DNA from: an uncultured Acetatifactor sp.
GTDB lineage: Bacteria; Bacillota; Clostridia; Lachnospirales; Lachnospiraceae
Assembly (NCBI GenBank): GCA_910577665.1
Contig: CAJTOJ010000020.1
Coordinates: 4,738-68,737 of the forward strand
DNA: 64,000 bases
Direction: 5' to 3'
This document shows, piece after piece, positions 18,167-26,645 of this stretch. The notes under the pieces are model-generated. The model made no database searches and was not told the DNA's origin. It worked only from the letters and a program-made list of their open reading frames with translations. The stretch's first letter is position 1; each line of letters begins with the position of its first letter. The translations under genes were made by a program, and so were the position numbers.

Positions 18167-19054
18167 TCAGCCTTTGATGGAACCCACCATGACGCCCTTG
18201 GTAAAATATTTCTGGATAAACGGATATACCATCAGAATGGGCAACACAGACACAATGATCACCGCATACTTATAATTAGTGGCAATGACCGTGGCACTGC
18301 TGCTCACATCGCCACCGTTCTCCATAAATTCCCCGGCAATGACAATGTCCCTCAGAATCACCTGCACCGGGTACTTCTTCTGGTCATCCAGGTACAGAAT
18401 AGCCGACAGATAACTGTTCCAGTGTCCAACGGCGTAGAACAAGGTCATGGTTGCCAGAATCGCCTTGGACAGAGGCAGTACGATCCTGAACAGAATGTGG
18501 ATGTCATTGGCCCCGTCTATATAGGCAGATTCTGTCAGCGAAGCCGGCAGCCCCTGGAAAGAGGTACGCATGACAATCATGTTGTAGGTGCTGACCGCCC
18601 CTGGCAGTACGATGGCCCATATGGTATTCATCAAGTGCAATTTGCTGACCACCAGATACAGGGGGATCATGCCTCCGCCTATAAACATCGTCAATGTGAC
18701 AAATAAAGTAAAAAACTTACGTCCATAGAAATCCGGCCTGGAAAATGGATAGGCGCAAAGTGCCGTCATCATTACATTGATAAAGGTTCCCACTACTGTG
18801 TACAGAATCGTATTGCCATAAGCCACCCAGATCCTGCTATTCTTGAATACAATTTTATAGGCGTCAAAATTGATGCCCATGGGAAGCAATGTCACTTCGC
18901 CCCTGCTGATATGGTTTGCCGAACTGATTGATACGATGAACACATAATACATGGGATAAAATGTAACCAGTACCACCAGCCCCAGCAGGATATACAAGAC
19001 AATGTCAAAACACCTGCTTCCCACACTTCTATGCTTAAATTTAACAGAACTCAT
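18167..19054 (-). CDS. ABC sugar transporter permease, LplC/ytcP type
   Basis: About 295 residues with six predicted helices. It opens with VGSRCFDIVLYILLGLVVLVTFYPMYYV-like membrane sequence and carries the EAA loop as FQGLPASLTESAYIDGANDIHILFRIVLPLSKA, which contacts the ATPase. It ends KYFTKGVMVGSIKG, the classic C-terminus of LplC-type permeases. ATG 19054 has GGGG eight bases upstream. It lies about 110 bp after the partner permease and about 100 bp before the binding lipoprotein. No ATPase is in the window; a shared MsmX-like ATPase encoded elsewhere would be needed. Close paralogue: 59699-60628. Confidence 0.92.
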   Translation of the reverse strand: MSSVKFKHRSVGSRCFDIVLYILLGLVVLVTFYPMYYVFIVSISSANHISRGEVTLLPMGINFDAYKIVFKNSRIWVAYGNTILYTVVGTFINVMMTALCAYPFSRPDFYGRKFFTLFVTLTMFIGGGMIPLYLVVSKLHLMNTIWAIVLPGAVSTYNMIVMRTSFQGLPASLTESAYIDGANDIHILFRIVLPLSKAILATMTLFYAVGHWNSYLSAILYLDDQKKYPVQVILRDIVIAGEFMENGGDVSSSATVIATNYKYAVIIVSVLPILMVYPFIQKYFTKGVMVGSIKG

Positions 19055-19166
19055 TTTTATACCCCGTGCCCGCTTCAGCGGGCATACCAATCCATATTTA
19101 CCTTTTGATGATGTTTCCGCGGGCATATAGCCTGCGTTGCTTACCGGCCCATGGCAGCTTCCCACA

Positions 19167-20138
19167 TTACCACAGTGTGGTCTCACTCAGTTTGCCTGCC
19201 GCCTTATTGGCCACGGTCAGCAGAATCAAGCCGATCACGGACTGGAACAACCCAACAGCAGTTCCATAGCTGAAGTCGCCACCCAGGACACCGCGCCTGT
19301 ATACAAAAGTCGATATGACATCTGCTGTCTCATAGGTAGAACCGTTATACAGAAGCAGGATTTTCTCATATCCCAGACTCAGGAGACGTCCCATCTGCAT
19401 GATCAGCATAATAGTAATCGTAGGCGCAATACAAGGCAATGTGACATTGCGGATTCTCTGCCATCGGTTAGCCCCGTCAATCATGGCTGCCTCCAGGATC
19501 TCCTGATCCACATTGGTAAGCGCCGCCAGGTACACAATGGACCCCCAGCCTGCCCCCTGCCAGATCCCCGATGCAATATAAATCGTGCGGAAATACTGGG
19601 GCATCAGCAGAAACTGTACCGGCTTCCCCCCGAAAAACTGGACGATCTGGTTAATGAGTCCTGTAGAGGAAAGGAAATTGGTAATCATACCACATATGAC
19701 CACCGTGGAAATGAAATGCGGAAGATAGCTGACTGTCTGTACCACCTTCTTAAATTTCATGCTCCTTACCTCGTTCAGTGCAAGCGCCAGTATGATCGGC
19801 ACCGGGAATCCCCAGAACAGATTGTAGAGGTTCAACAGCAGTGTATTTCTGGCCAGTTTCCAGAAATAGGGATCTGACAGGAACTTGCTGAAATGTTTGA
19901 ATCCGATCCAGGGACTGTTGAAAACACCTTTTACAATATTGTAATCTTTGAATGCTATTAATATTCCGTACATCGGTGCATATTGAAACACACAATAGTA
20001 CACAAACGGGAGCAGGAAGATCAGATAGAGATATTTGCTTTTCTTGATCTTACGCCACACCTGGCTGCGATTGTCCCGTGTGAGGGGTTTTCTGCCAGCG
20101 GCCAGCGGCGCCGGATGCATCCCCGCGGATTTTTTCAT
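19167..20138 (-). CDS. ABC sugar transporter permease, LplB type
   Basis: A 323-residue permease. The family opening YLIFLLPFVYYCVFQYAPMYGILIAFKDYN is clear, as are the EAA loop EILEAAMIDGANRWQRIRNVTLP and the end AVGLFQSVIGLILLTVANK. GGAGGAG precedes ATG 20138. It is the first gene of the operon reading right to left through permease, binding lipoprotein, AraC sensor, BNR protein, GH106-like enzyme and aldolase. The upstream 240 bp must hold the promoter; a palindrome at 20195-20206 is a possible operator. Close paralogue: 60622-61566. Confidence 0.92.
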   Translation of the reverse strand: MKKSAGMHPAPLAAGRKPLTRDNRSQVWRKIKKSKYLYLIFLLPFVYYCVFQYAPMYGILIAFKDYNIVKGVFNSPWIGFKHFSKFLSDPYFWKLARNTLLLNLYNLFWGFPVPIILALALNEVRSMKFKKVVQTVSYLPHFISTVVICGMITNFLSSTGLINQIVQFFGGKPVQFLLMPQYFRTIYIASGIWQGAGWGSIVYLAALTNVDQEILEAAMIDGANRWQRIRNVTLPCIAPTITIMLIMQMGRLLSLGYEKILLLYNGSTYETADVISTFVYRRGVLGGDFSYGTAVGLFQSVIGLILLTVANKAAGKLSETTLW

Positions 20139-20194
20139 GAGACTCCTCCTCTCTTCTCTTGTTTCGAAATAGACATCTGTATCATTTCCTATCC

Positions 20195-20206
20195 CACTGC
20201 GCAGTG
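20195..20206. promoter_or_regulatory. Perfect 12-bp palindrome upstream of the first Lpl operon
   Basis: CACTGCGCAGTG lies about 60 bp before the first permease start, in an otherwise AT-rich leader. It may be an operator for one of the AraC regulators, but AraC sites are usually direct repeats, so this is weak. Confidence 0.25.
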
Positions 20207-20377
20207 TTTTTGTACAGTTCTCATTCTATTGTGTCTTATTTGTGGTGTAAATCAGCAATATTCCCCATTTTGTAGCGCTTTTCCGCATAAAGTCAGCATT
20301 GTCTCATTTTTCCACATACTTTGACTCAAAAAGCCGCATTTGCAAAGGAGGCATGGGAAAACCGGCCCCATAAGAAA

Positions 20378-20402
20378 GGAGCCATCCTTTCGGATGACTC
20401 CC
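20378..20402 (-). terminator. Rho-independent terminator after spoVAA
   Basis: On the minus strand a stem GGAGTCATCC with loop GAAA and arm GGATGGCTCC directly follows the spoVAA stop and is followed by TTTCTT. A stable tetraloop plus a short U-rich tail fits intrinsic termination. Confidence 0.8.
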
Positions 20403-21029
20403 TTAGCTCTCCTCTTCTTTCCCTTCCCGGCCAGCGGTGGCTATCAGTGCCTTGTCCACATCTTCCTCATAGTTGCGCATGGCCACCTCAATGGGAGTGG
20501 GATCCTTTGTCAGCCGTCTGCCGCCCACATGGTTAAAGAACAGGATAATCCCCGCGGCAAGGCCGATGGAATAAGCGATCTCCAGCACATTCAGACCTTG
20601 CGGTTCCCTGCCCATGACCATCTGGTAAACTTCTGTGAACACCTCATTGATACCCACATCATTGTGATACGCCATAATGGTGAAACCTGTGCCGAAAAAG
20701 CTGACCAGACAGACCAGCGCTGCTTTCAGCCACTGCTGCCATCCCTTATGGGTGTCTACGTCCACCCACTCCACCAGCACATCCGGCTCTCCTATGACCT
20801 GGACACTGATCTCCGGACAGGTCTGTTCCATCAGCTCCACCAGGCGCAGGGCGCTGATCACACACCGCCTGGTGTCTCCCTTTCCGAAGTGATGTACTTT
20901 CAATGCCTTTACCTTGGCACTGACCGTTTTGTCTGCACACCGGATGTTTCCCAGATCCGTCATAAAGACATCCGGTGCCTGCACCTCCGCATTCCTGTCA
21001 CATTTCAGATAAACCGTAATATTTGCCAT
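20403..21029 (-). CDS. spoVAA: Stage V sporulation protein AA
   Basis: About 208 residues. The N-terminal half is a soluble domain (ANITVYLKCDRNAEVQAPDV) and the C-terminal half has two membrane helices (ALVCLVSFFGTGFTIMAYHND; LEIAYSIGLAAGIILFFNH). The C-terminal signature DPTPIEVAMRNYEEDV is characteristic of SpoVAA. In Bacillus the SpoVA complex carries dipicolinic acid into the forespore. The start is ATG 21029 with GGGAG upstream; a GTG at 21035 is two codons earlier and also possible. Transcription order here is spoVAB then spoVAA, reversed from the Bacillus operon. The leader carries a duplicated hairpin/SD unit. Confidence 0.9.
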   Translation of the reverse strand: MANITVYLKCDRNAEVQAPDVFMTDLGNIRCADKTVSAKVKALKVHHFGKGDTRRCVISALRLVELMEQTCPEISVQVIGEPDVLVEWVDVDTHKGWQQWLKAALVCLVSFFGTGFTIMAYHNDVGINEVFTEVYQMVMGREPQGLNVLEIAYSIGLAAGIILFFNHVGGRRLTKDPTPIEVAMRNYEEDVDKALIATAGREGKEEES

Positions 21030-21030
21030 G

Positions 21031-21119
21031 TCCACTCTCCCTGCGTGCCCAGCACGCTTTCTAACCCGCGGGACGGTGTGAAGACCCTTCCACTCTCCCT
21101 GTGTGCCCTGGCACGTTTC
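21031..21119 (-). repeat. Duplicated hairpin-SD-GTG unit between spoVAB and spoVAA
   Basis: Two 31-bp near-identical units (21031-21061 and 21089-21119) each hold a small hairpin (CGTGC/GCACG or GTGCC/GGCAC) followed by CAGGGAGAGTGGA, that is a ribosome-binding site and a GTG. The unit next to spoVAA leads into the true start. The upstream copy's GTG at 21093 opens a 10-codon frame (MEGSSHRPAG) that stops at 21061. This could be a leader peptide or a harmless tandem duplication. Confidence 0.65.
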
Positions 21120-21192
21120 CTATCCAGTTGGATTCTTCCCCGCCACTGCCGGATCCGCACCCTGCCAGAAGTCCCTGCAACTGCCGGGCACA

Positions 21193-21681
21193 TTATCCAG
21201 CCGTCCGGTGCAGTTCCTGCCAGAAATACAGCAGGGAACCGCATAGTTTTCCTGCAGCCATGGCCAGAATGGCAAGGCCGATCCCGTGCCGGAAAGAGAT
21301 CCGCCTGGTAAAAATGGGAATACTGTCCAGCATCTCCGCAATGGCCAGTGCCAGGCAGCCGATAAACATCCCGGCAAAGAGACCGAACATAGCCTGCCAG
21401 AATATCCCCGCCTGAAGCCATAGTCCCTGCAAGTCAGGAACATGCTGCTGCCACCAGGCCCCGAACTGACAGTATTCCGGGAAGATGCTGAGCATACTGC
21501 CCGCTATGGTGCCAAAAATCACCATTTCTTCGTACAGCAATACCTTTCCCGCCGTATGTGTCTTCCCCGCGAAACGGGGTACCAGTCCCACTGCCACCAG
21601 CACGGTAAACACCCCTGCGGCTGCCAGCAAACCATAGCTTGCCCCCACAACTGCCAGAAATATGCCTCCTACTATCTCCAT
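21193..21681 (-). CDS. spoVAB: Stage V sporulation protein AB
   Basis: About 162 residues with four to five membrane helices: EIVGGIFLAVVGASYGLLAAAGVF, KVLLYEEMVIFGTIAGSMLS, FGLFAGMFIGCLALAIAEMLD and HGIGLAILAMAAGKLCGSLLYFW. The IPIFTRRISFR loop between the last two helices is typical of SpoVAB. It works with SpoVAA/AC/AD/AE in dipicolinic acid transport during sporulation. ATG 21681 is set by GGGAG eight bases upstream; two upstream in-frame starts lack this. It lies about 160 bp upstream of spoVAA on the same strand. No SpoVAD, SpoVAE or SpoVAF gene is in this window. Confidence 0.88.
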   Translation of the reverse strand: MEIVGGIFLAVVGASYGLLAAAGVFTVLVAVGLVPRFAGKTHTAGKVLLYEEMVIFGTIAGSMLSIFPEYCQFGAWWQQHVPDLQGLWLQAGIFWQAMFGLFAGMFIGCLALAIAEMLDSIPIFTRRISFRHGIGLAILAMAAGKLCGSLLYFWQELHRTAG

Positions 21682-21804
21682 CCTGACTCTCCCTGTAGAT
21701 ACCACACTCATCCAATACCTGGAACCGCCTTTTTCAACCCGCATTTTCCAGTATGGGAATCCTGCCTTCCCTTCCCGCTTCCTGTCATACCGTTATGCGG
21801 CAGG

Positions 21805-21861
21805 TATGCAAAAAAGACACCCTTGGAAAAATCATTCCCCAAAAATGTCTTTTTATGCATA
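21805..21861. terminator. Long inverted repeat with A/T tracts, probable bidirectional terminator
   Basis: Arms TATGCAAAAAAGACA and TGTCTTTTTATGCATA pair almost perfectly, with an inner TTGG/CCAA. Read on the minus strand a stem ends in TGTCTTTTTT, like an intrinsic terminator. It lies just downstream of the GH106-like gene and the FtsX-like remnant and upstream of spoVAB, so it probably separates the two units. Confidence 0.6.
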
Positions 21862-21864
21862 TAT

Positions 21865-22029
21865 CTATACGCCCATGCCCGCTTCTGCCAGCAGCCCTCC
21901 GGGCGATATCCGCTTAATCCGCAATGACATCAGACAGGCAATCCCAAAAGCAGCCATCACCAGAACCACTCCTGCCAGACCGATGAATCCCACCGGTATG
22001 GCAAAGGTACATTTCACAATGCCGATTCC
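21865..22029 (-). pseudogene. Possible C-terminal remnant of an FtsX-like ABC permease
   Basis: Directly after the stop of the GH106-like gene an open minus-strand frame of 54 codons reads FAIPVGFIGLAGVVLVMAAFG, then CLMSLRIKRISPGGLLAEAG, and stops. One helix followed by a basic LRIKRISPGGLLAE stretch looks like the very end of an FtsX/MacB-type permease. There is no ATG at its start (a GTG lies five codons in), and no upstream half is present. It is either a decayed fragment or a small membrane protein. No RBS can be assigned with confidence. Confidence 0.4.
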
Positions 22030-22035
22030 CTATGT

Positions 22036-24387
22036 TTATCCTTCCTGGCCCAGCCCAAACCAGATTCCCGCCTGGTTGTAGACATTCGCCATGTTGCCTG
22101 TGACCACCAGCCGTATCTCATTCTCCCCTTCCTGCAGATATTCTGCCAGGTCAAAGCAATGTATCCCCCAGAAGCTCACGTCCACAAACTGCCCATTGCA
22201 GTAACATTCCACCATCTCCTGTCCCCTGACCTGGAAACCGGTCTGCCCCGAGGCAAAATCCCCAGATATAGCTCTGTATGTATAGGTCTTCTGGTTCTCC
22301 TGCCCTGTTGTCATCCGAAACCGCTCCGTCCAGTCGGGACAGGGTCTGTCATACCAGATCCGGTCCCGGATCTGTAGTTGTCCCAGTCCATCCCCAGGCT
22401 GCCACCAGGGCAATACCAGCAGGGTCTGGCTAGGTGCCAGACGCAGCGTAAAGCTGTCAGATGTTTCTGTGTCCTGTACATGGGTGTCCTGCATGTCTGC
22501 ACCCTGTGTCCCTGCTTTCTGTATGCCTGCACCTTGTGGCTCTGCCTCTTCCCTGTAGCAGATTCCTTTCCACAGATCCACAAAGACCAGGACGGGTCTG
22601 CCTGTTGCCGCTTCCCCAACGGCAGTTCCCGTACACGCCCCTTCCCCGGTGATGCCTTCCGGCTTCCCTACAGGTAACTTCACCTCCACGCAGACAGCCT
22701 CACTGCCTTCGTTTCCAAACAAATACATCTCCTGGCCCTGCCTGGTCAGATGTACCACACGAAGATCCGGACACGGCCTGGACAGTTCCACAACAGGTAT
22801 CATGCAGGCTTCCACTTCCTCCTCCATCCACTGCCCGAACCTGTCACCAAACCGTTCTCTATACCCCTCCCCCAGCAGATTCAGGATCCTGTCATATCCG
22901 TAGCCGCCGATACACACCTTCCCGTCCTGTACCCGGGCCTGGTCCAGCAGGGCTGCAGGCAGATAGTTGAAGGCTGCCTGGTTCTCATAGAAAGGCGCAA
23001 TCTCCCTGTAGGGCACATTGTTATTGTCACAGAGCACCGCAGTCCCGGCATGATACACGGAATCTGTCATCAGATAGGAAAGTCTCTTGATATAATCGGA
23101 AAACCGTCTATAATGCTTCCACCAGATATTATTCGGCCCTACATCCGGCGGCCGCTCTTCCTTCCGCTTTCCCTCCACACTGTAGTAGAAGGCATGGGGA
23201 ATGAACAGATTCACCCCACGCAGTCCCAGCCAGTCTATATACCATTTCATGTCCGATGCCGTGAAATACCAGGGAATCTTCTGCCTGCTGCACACGCCGA
23301 AACACTCATTCGCATTCCGGCGCCTGCCCAGGTGCCTGGCAATATCCGCAGACAACTTGGCCTGTACAGAGTCGAATTCCAGAAGCCCCCCTGTCTCCGG
23401 TGCCACCCGGCGCATGATCAGATCCTGCCCTGGAATCTGGAAATACAATGCCTCCTCAATGTCATCGCTCTCCGCCGGATGCCCGATCAAGGCAATGCCA
23501 TGATCCTGGCACCAGTCAGAAAGCCTGGCGTAGAAGGTCTCCCGCAGTTTTCCTTTGATCAGCCGCTTATACAGGGCCACGGTGAAATTGTCTGTGGCCT
23601 TTTCCCCCCTGGCTGCTGCCACCCTGGGATCAGTGGAGCCTTCAAACAACCCTTCCAGCTCCTCCAGCCTGCCCCCTGCGGCCACCAGTTCCTGCTCCAG
23701 CCCCCTGGTCCATTCCCTGTAATGCCCCGCATTCCGGCCCAGGGCACATGGCTCATCCGTGAAAAAGGCAATCACCGTATTGCCGAAGTATTCTTCCAGC
23801 TCCTCATAGTACCGGTCATGGGTCAGCCGGATAAACTCCTCCACTGCCGCCGGATTCAGGATATCTGCTGATTTCGGTGCCCCTGGCTCCCCGTCATCTT
23901 CCCCGAAATGGATCCCCCTTATGGTGCCATGGGTAAAACCATAGACAATCTGACGACCATCTGCCAGGGTGGTAATCACCTGGGCCGATGGCTCCGATGC
24001 CAGCTTTTCAGCCGCACTCTCCCCAGACAGCAGTATGATACCCTTGGAGGCATACTCCGGATCTGCCTCCACCACCCCTCCTGCTGCGGAACCGGAAGGG
24101 TACATGCCCTCATCGTAGAGCACGACCTGCATATGTAGTTCTGAAGCCGTCTTCACAATAAAGCGGACTGCCTCAAAATAGGCCTCAGACAGGTAAGGCA
24201 TCTTACCTGGCACCCCGATCCGGGGATGGAGCACAAAGGCGTTTACCCCTTTCTCCACATAATCCGCCAACTGCCTGCGCACCTTGTCCTCTTCAAAAGT
24301 GTCATTGAAGAACCAGAAGGGAATGGGGGTGAACTCCATGCCCGGATGCAGCATTTCTTCCAATAGGGTTGTTATCTCTTGACACAT
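22036..24387 (-). CDS. GH106-like glycoside hydrolase, shorter paralogue
   Basis: A 783-residue relative of the protein at 9173-12655. Shared landmarks are TPIPFWFFNDTFEEDKVRRQL, GVNAFVLHPRIGVPGKMPYLS and VVLYDEGMYPSGSAAGGV; further on are HGIALIGHPAESDDIE, ASDMKWYIDWLGLRGVNLFIPH and NNIWWKHYRRFSDYIK, and the C-terminus folds as a beta-sandwich with IRLVVTGNMANVY near the end. No signal peptide is seen. A Q/G/T/D-rich insert occupies about residues 612-642 (QGAGIQKAGTQGADMQD). The start is supported by GGAG seven bases before ATG 24387. It is about 190 bp downstream of the ABC exporter and not in the Lpl operon. Substrate is unknown; rhamnose-containing glycans are a guess. Confidence 0.75.
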   Translation of the reverse strand: MCQEITTLLEEMLHPGMEFTPIPFWFFNDTFEEDKVRRQLADYVEKGVNAFVLHPRIGVPGKMPYLSEAYFEAVRFIVKTASELHMQVVLYDEGMYPSGSAAGGVVEADPEYASKGIILLSGESAAEKLASEPSAQVITTLADGRQIVYGFTHGTIRGIHFGEDDGEPGAPKSADILNPAAVEEFIRLTHDRYYEELEEYFGNTVIAFFTDEPCALGRNAGHYREWTRGLEQELVAAGGRLEELEGLFEGSTDPRVAAARGEKATDNFTVALYKRLIKGKLRETFYARLSDWCQDHGIALIGHPAESDDIEEALYFQIPGQDLIMRRVAPETGGLLEFDSVQAKLSADIARHLGRRRNANECFGVCSRQKIPWYFTASDMKWYIDWLGLRGVNLFIPHAFYYSVEGKRKEERPPDVGPNNIWWKHYRRFSDYIKRLSYLMTDSVYHAGTAVLCDNNNVPYREIAPFYENQAAFNYLPAALLDQARVQDGKVCIGGYGYDRILNLLGEGYRERFGDRFGQWMEEEVEACMIPVVELSRPCPDLRVVHLTRQGQEMYLFGNEGSEAVCVEVKLPVGKPEGITGEGACTGTAVGEAATGRPVLVFVDLWKGICYREEAEPQGAGIQKAGTQGADMQDTHVQDTETSDSFTLRLAPSQTLLVLPWWQPGDGLGQLQIRDRIWYDRPCPDWTERFRMTTGQENQKTYTYRAISGDFASGQTGFQVRGQEMVECYCNGQFVDVSFWGIHCFDLAEYLQEGENEIRLVVTGNMANVYNQAGIWFGLGQEG

Positions 24388-24574
24388 TCCTCTGCTCCTC
24401 TTTCATGTTAAACCATTTCCATAAATCGTCATAGAACCATTCCTTACGGGCTGGTCTGTCTTAAATCTGTCTCCATGGCTCCATCATAACAGAAATCCCG
24501 GCTGGTATCAATAGAAACCCTGCCCCATCCCCTGTCACTCATAACAGTTCAGACAGGGCACTGAACTGTTACTG

Positions 24575-26356
24575 TCACTCCCTGCTGATCTGGTACAGGG
24601 ATGCAAAGTACGCCCCATTCCCCATCAGTGTATCAAAATCCCCCTGCTCTTCCACTTGTCCGTTTCTCATCACAATGATCTCATCAAAGCGTTTCAGCGC
24701 TTTCTCGTCCAGCTTATGGGTCACCACCAGCCTGGTGACACCCCGGATGTCCAGCAGGGCATTGGTCACGCTGTCCGATGTCTCTGCATCCAGGGCCGAG
24801 GTGGCCTCGTCCACCAGCAGCACAGACACCTGCCGCAAGAGGCTCCTGGCAATGGAGATACGCTGTTTCTCCCCGCCGGACAGGTGTGCACCGTTCTCTC
24901 CACAGCCGTAGTCCTCCCCCTTCTCCTCAATCAGTCTGGCCAGTCCAGCCCGCTGTATGGCCGAGTCCAGCCGTTCCTTATGGAATTCCTTGAACATACA
25001 GATGTTCCGCCTGATGGTGTCATCGAAGATGAAAACATTTTGCTGGATCACTGACATGCCGTCAAAAATGCTGTCCGGGTCGATCTGCCCCAGTTCCGTT
25101 CCCCCCAGTGTGATCTCTCCGGCGTACTCCGGGTAACTTCCCATAACCAGGTTCAGCAGGGTGGATTTCCCGGAACCGGAGCCGCCCACAATCGCATAGC
25201 TTTTTCCGGCTTCAAATGTCAGGTTGATGTCCCGGAGCACCTCTTTGTCTGCTTCATAGGAGAAGGTGACATGCCTGAACACGATCCCCTCCCTGCCTTC
25301 CTGCAGGCCTCTAAACGGCACCAGCTGTCTGCTTTCCGCTAATCCAGTATCTCGGGTCATCCCCTGATCCTGCCCTGCCCCATAAGCTGCCATCTTCTCC
25401 ATCAGTCCCAGTGCTGCCTTCTGGTTGGCAAAAAGCTTTGGCAGGGTATTGATAGGGCTTAGGACATAGTTCATCATCTGTACGAAGGCGATCACCACAC
25501 CCGGGGTAATCTGCCCCCGGATGCACAGATACGCCCCGAACACAAATACCCCCATCTGCATGATAAAGCCAGCCGTAGTAGTGATAATGGAGATCATCTC
25601 CTCCGTTTTCCTCCGGATACATTTCACCTGCTCCAGCTGCTGGTTCTTCCCCTGGTACAGGACTGCTGTCTCCTCCTGGGCCTGGAAGCTCTTGATAACG
25701 GTAAATCCACTGAGCAGATCCTTCACCATAGCCATAAAGGAGGCATTTTTCCCGCTGACATTCTTCTCAATCTTTGTCACCCTGCCACCCACCGCCATAG
25801 CCGCTACAACGGGAAGGGCACACAGAAGAAATACTACCAGAGTCATGGACCAGCTATACCACAGCATCAGTACGAAAGACACCGGTGCGAACACCAACTG
25901 GGAAAGGATATCAAACCGGGCAAGCAGATAATTGTTCTCAATGGATGTCACGTCGTTGGTCAGTGCAGATATATAGTTGCTTGTGTTCTCCCTGGCAAAT
26001 GCACTGATACTCTTCCGGGTGATGTCCCCATAGGCCTTGTTTCGGTATGCCTCCACTGCCCGCTTCACAAACCGGAACTTTGATTCCCTCTGGATAAGCC
26101 ACACCACCACCAGCACTGCCAGAAATATCAAGGAAGTCATCACCAGTTCCAGCAGTTCCTGGATACCTCCCCCTATGGCAACGTCCAACAGTTCCTTTAA
26201 TATCACTGCCAGAAGCACATTCAATACAGCGCTCATTGCCGTGGATACCATGGCGATACAGTAGATAAGTCTGTTGTGATGGTAGAATGCTTTTTTGTAT
26301 TCCTTGACAGATGCCCTTGCTATCTTTGTTGCAGGCGACTTTTTCATCGTTTTCAT
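24575..26356 (-). CDS. ABC exporter, fused membrane and ATPase domains
   Basis: About 593 residues. A six-helix type I exporter membrane domain occupies about the first 320 residues and an ATPase the C-terminus: Walker A IVGGSGSGKSTLL, signature HLSGGEKQRISIARSLL, Walker B VLLVDEATSALDAE and an H-loop VVTHKLD. It is a half-transporter and would work as a homodimer or with a partner not seen here. ATG 26356 is chosen because GAGGTG lies seven bases upstream. The linker before the ATPase (AGQDQGMTRDTGLAESRQL) is of low complexity. The gene lies upstream of the GH106-like gene on the same strand and downstream of the LiaF-like gene. Export substrate (peptide, lipid or drug) cannot be told. Confidence 0.88.
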   Translation of the reverse strand: MKTMKKSPATKIARASVKEYKKAFYHHNRLIYCIAMVSTAMSAVLNVLLAVILKELLDVAIGGGIQELLELVMTSLIFLAVLVVVWLIQRESKFRFVKRAVEAYRNKAYGDITRKSISAFARENTSNYISALTNDVTSIENNYLLARFDILSQLVFAPVSFVLMLWYSWSMTLVVFLLCALPVVAAMAVGGRVTKIEKNVSGKNASFMAMVKDLLSGFTVIKSFQAQEETAVLYQGKNQQLEQVKCIRRKTEEMISIITTTAGFIMQMGVFVFGAYLCIRGQITPGVVIAFVQMMNYVLSPINTLPKLFANQKAALGLMEKMAAYGAGQDQGMTRDTGLAESRQLVPFRGLQEGREGIVFRHVTFSYEADKEVLRDINLTFEAGKSYAIVGGSGSGKSTLLNLVMGSYPEYAGEITLGGTELGQIDPDSIFDGMSVIQQNVFIFDDTIRRNICMFKEFHKERLDSAIQRAGLARLIEEKGEDYGCGENGAHLSGGEKQRISIARSLLRQVSVLLVDEATSALDAETSDSVTNALLDIRGVTRLVVTHKLDEKALKRFDEIIVMRNGQVEEQGDFDTLMGNGAYFASLYQISRE

Positions 26357-26515
26357 AATATACACCTCTTTCCAGATCTCACTGCATTTGCTGGCTTCCC
26401 TGTTTTCTCCATTTTGCGCCCACGTCTTTCCCGCACGAGGCCATCCCATGTGAAAATAGAACCAAATACCCAGAGTGGGATTCCACACGCTTGCTTTTCC
26501 CGAAATCATTCTTTT

Positions 26516-26568
26516 ATTCCCGCGGACTATGAACCAAGCGGCTGCGAAGCAGACATTTGGCGAATGCC
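26516..26568 (+). repeat. Dispersed repeat, copy 1
   Basis: A 53-bp sequence with core CGGCTGCGAAGCAGACATT matches the inverted copy at 30217-30269 with about 6 differences. It is followed by a hairpin with arms ATCAAATACCCCG and CGGGGATATTTGAT. It lies between the exporter and the LiaF-like gene and encodes nothing I recognise. Confidence 0.7.
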
Positions 26569-26645
26569 GCGAGGATCAAATACCCCGTCAACTTGCCGGG
26601 GATATTTGATTGTTCTCTGGCCGTAACTTCAGAGATTCTATATCT

